From Corella eumyota (lineage: Eukaryota; Chordata; Ascidiacea; Phlebobranchia; Corellidae): a DNA stretch of 64,000 nt. The stretch lies in NCBI GenBank assembly GCA_963082875.1, contig OY720101.1, forward strand, positions 9,858,001 to 9,922,000, read 5' to 3'. The position numbers were made by a program, and so were the translations under genes. Every line of letters starts with the position of its first letter. Position 1 is the first letter of the stretch. Shown piece after piece: positions 61,755-64,000 of this stretch. Under the pieces are notes generated by a model. It was given only the letters and a program-made list of their open reading frames with translations. It was not told where the DNA came from and did no database searches.

Positions 61755-63332
61755 GTACATTATACTTATTTTATAGTTTTCTGTTGTATTAGTAGTTTGC
61801 CATTATAAAAATTTAAGGCAAAGTTAAAAAATTAAAGGCAAAGTTTAAAGGCAAAATTAAAAAATATTTAAAATTGTTTACTTTTGCTAAACATACCTTG
61901 ATTTCGCTAAACATACCTAACTTTTAAATATAAAAGTACTCTTATTTTATAACTATTGACTTTTATTTATTTATATTGGTGCAAATTCTTACTTAGCCTC
62001 ATAAAACATATTGTTGTCATCAATAATAAAGGTATGGTGACTACTATATATTTAGGCCATATTAATTTAAAAAAGTTTTATATCATTTTGTTAAACTTTT
62101 AGTAAAGGTTTGTGGGTGTTGGAATCCATTGAGGGCAGAAGAGGGGCAAATTTTTTTTTTCAAATAATCCATTTCCTTCTTCCACCACTGACCCATTTTT
62201 TTGCTTTCGCTTGCAATTGTTTTACTAAAAATGTTTATGTTTTACGGACAATCCTCTTTTCTGTTTCTTCCAGCGAGTCGCCTTTCCCCCCCGTGAGTTT
62301 TTTTTTTTTAAAGAAGCCTTGAAAGTATAGTGCACTAATAAAATTGCAATAAATCAAAAATATTTTAAAATACAGCCTTTTTTTAACAACAATATTTATT
62401 TTAAATTTAGTCAAATGCATAAACATTTTTTAAAATACCAAATGTAAAAAGTAACCTATTTCCCAAATGGGAAGTCTACCTTTATGTTGTTTTTTGAAGG
62501 TTTAGCACACCACGCTGCGGGTTTTAAGTAAACAAAAAATGGCGGATTCGGGACAGTACATTACTTTATTTTGCAGATTTTACTGCAAACTCGTTAATCT
62601 TGCGAACATGACTGTTTCAACTGTATAAATAATAATATATACCCTAAATTGGCGTTTTCGGACATAAAGATCGTAAAAAAATATTTAAAATATGAAAATG
62701 AATAAGCTACGACCGTAAAATACGAGAGAAAATCAGCTAAAACCATAAAGTACGAGAGTTTTTCTGAGCACCTTGCAGTACGAGTAATCCAAATACATAA
62801 CTTGAGAACTACTTATTAACAAGAAATGCTGATTAGACTCTACAAATATAATTTTTCACGAACATTAAAAATTACGAAAATTATAGGCTATATGGCTCTA
62901 CTAATTTCATATTATACTAAAAATACTTTATACTTAACTTTATTTAAATTTTTATTTTTGCATTTAATGTCACAAAATGGTTAAGACCTTTGGTATTTTG
63001 CAAAGTCTCTCTTTTTATTCTCTCCATTAATAAATAAGATAAGTTTTAAAAAATACAATAACATGCATAATGAGGATTTGCGGTTTTGGTAATTGTTAAC
63101 ACTGACTAACTGAAAGTAGATCTGTCATTTTTTTGTAAGAAATTTTAGTTCAACACCTAGCTGCCAAGTCTGCCAGTAATAAAACTAAAAACTGTCTGAC
63201 TGTCAACTGTAACTGAAGTTAAAGTAACAAAAATTGTATTTTCTAGTAGCAGTGTCCAAGTGAACATAAAACCAGATTCAGAAATTTCTAAATATCTTAA
63301 ACTTTGCAGATAAATAAAATTAAAACTTTCAG
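61755..63332. other. Nanos-like downstream region
   Basis: Searched by eye on the plus strand for the second nanos knuckle without success. A C-rich patch at 62270-62295 and T-runs are the only notable composition. No other gene found. Confidence 0.4.
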
Positions 63333-63364
63333 ACTGTACAGTTCTTGCCAAATACGTGTACAAT

Positions 63365-63588
63365 ATGAAAAATGGACGTAAACAAAGACTAAAGCGTAGA
63401 AAAGCAGCTAGAGAAGCTCAAAATCCAGGTACACTTAGTTAATTTACATTTTAATTCATTTTTTATTTGTCCGATCAAGCTGTTTAGTTTCCAATTATAC
63501 CTGGCTATTTGATATTTTTACAATATATATTTGTTGTTTCTCGTTATTTAGCAATAAATAATCGTAAAACGAGGTTCGTCCTTAACTG
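63365..63588 (+). CDS. Start of an unidentified basic protein (two exons)
   Basis: ATG at 63365 opens MKNGRKQRLKRRKAAREAQN, ending at a GTACAC donor (63429). A second exon at 63552-63588 (TTTAG acceptor, GTAATA donor) continues in frame with AINNRKTRFVLN. The N-terminus is strongly basic, as in nucleolar or ribosome-associated proteins. Acceptor-like CTTTCAG lies 33 bases before the ATG. The gene would continue past the window. I do not recognise the family; it could also be a chance open frame. Confidence 0.3.
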
Positions 63589-64000
63589 GTAATAAAAGCA
63601 GTAAGAAAGGTAATGCAGTTTTCACATTGGACATCACCTCTGAATTTTGATACCTCATAATATGCCGAATTTTTCTATGTGCCAATTCTTAATTCAGTTA
63701 AATGGATTGGTAGATTGGGTGGTACAAATAAAATATGTATAATTAAACAGATAAAATGTATATTTATTTTATGGTTTCGAATGGTTGGCTTGGGTTAAAT
63801 AGATTAAATGATTTGATTGAATTGCATGGATAATTTGTATTCTGAATGGGTTAGGGTTTCAAGTTATGCGATCTATTTAATTCAGTCCAGTATGTTTTAT
63901 AGGTAGCGTAAATTAGCTACAGACTGATCCTGGTTAGCAATTGATTAATTAAATGGGCCAAACAAATTTTACCTGAAAATTTAAAAATAGCTCCTCAGAG
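63589..64000. other. Window end, no further exon recognised
   Basis: AT-rich sequence with no feature that I can support; probably intron of the preceding candidate. Confidence 0.3.

Noticed and set aside
63333-63428. Second half of the nanos finger in this exon
   Set aside because: Tried in all three frames; none gives the CPxC and AHTxxYCP pattern.

Overview
The window is AT-rich (roughly 70% or more by eye) animal nuclear DNA with intron-dense genes, GT-AG introns, tRNA-derived SINEs and DNA transposons. The genes are metazoan. Short gaps between genes, 3' splice acceptors just upstream of several start codons (suggesting spliced-leader trans-splicing) and the SINE type fit an ascidian tunicate such as a Ciona relative. 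That placement is an inference; no mitochondrial or rRNA marker is present to test it.

Layout. 1-2339: the 3' part of UTP15 (U3 snoRNP, rRNA processing). 4247-20512: almost all of POLE, the DNA polymerase epsilon catalytic subunit, in 46 recognisable exons, with a consensus E2F site about 0.7 kb upstream. 22472-29560 (minus): an 11-exon RNF115/RNF126-type RING-H2 ubiquitin ligase. 32728-34956: RCC1L (single coding exon) and ISCA2 lie head to tail 98 bp apart and look like a two-gene operon for mitochondrial ribosome assembly and Fe-S cluster assembly. 47365-52604: PPP5C, a TPR-containing Ser/Thr phosphatase, complete in 13 exons. 53638-54434: a small secreted Ly6/uPAR-domain gene. 61119-61754: a nanos-like gene with only the first half of its zinc finger visible. 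63365-63588: the start of an unidentified basic protein.

Mobile DNA fills 35.6-46.3 kb. First comes a 4.8-kb foldback element (35627-40416). It has no coding capacity, each arm is built from 177-bp repeats, and it is bounded by TA. Only 310 bp later is a 5.55-kb Mutator-like (MULE) DNA transposon (40727-46277). It has a near-perfect 9-bp target duplication, terminal repeats that grade into a 52-bp G/C-skewed minisatellite, and a PHD-OTU-DDE transposase gene on the minus strand that is now broken. A relic of the same family lies at about 32.1-32.4 kb, just upstream of RCC1L. A 342-bp tandem repeat occupies 59813-60675.

The most unusual items are the MULE with minisatellite termini, the giant foldback hairpin (a possible dsRNA source), the probable RCC1L-ISCA2 operon, and a possible internal start producing a short RING isoform.
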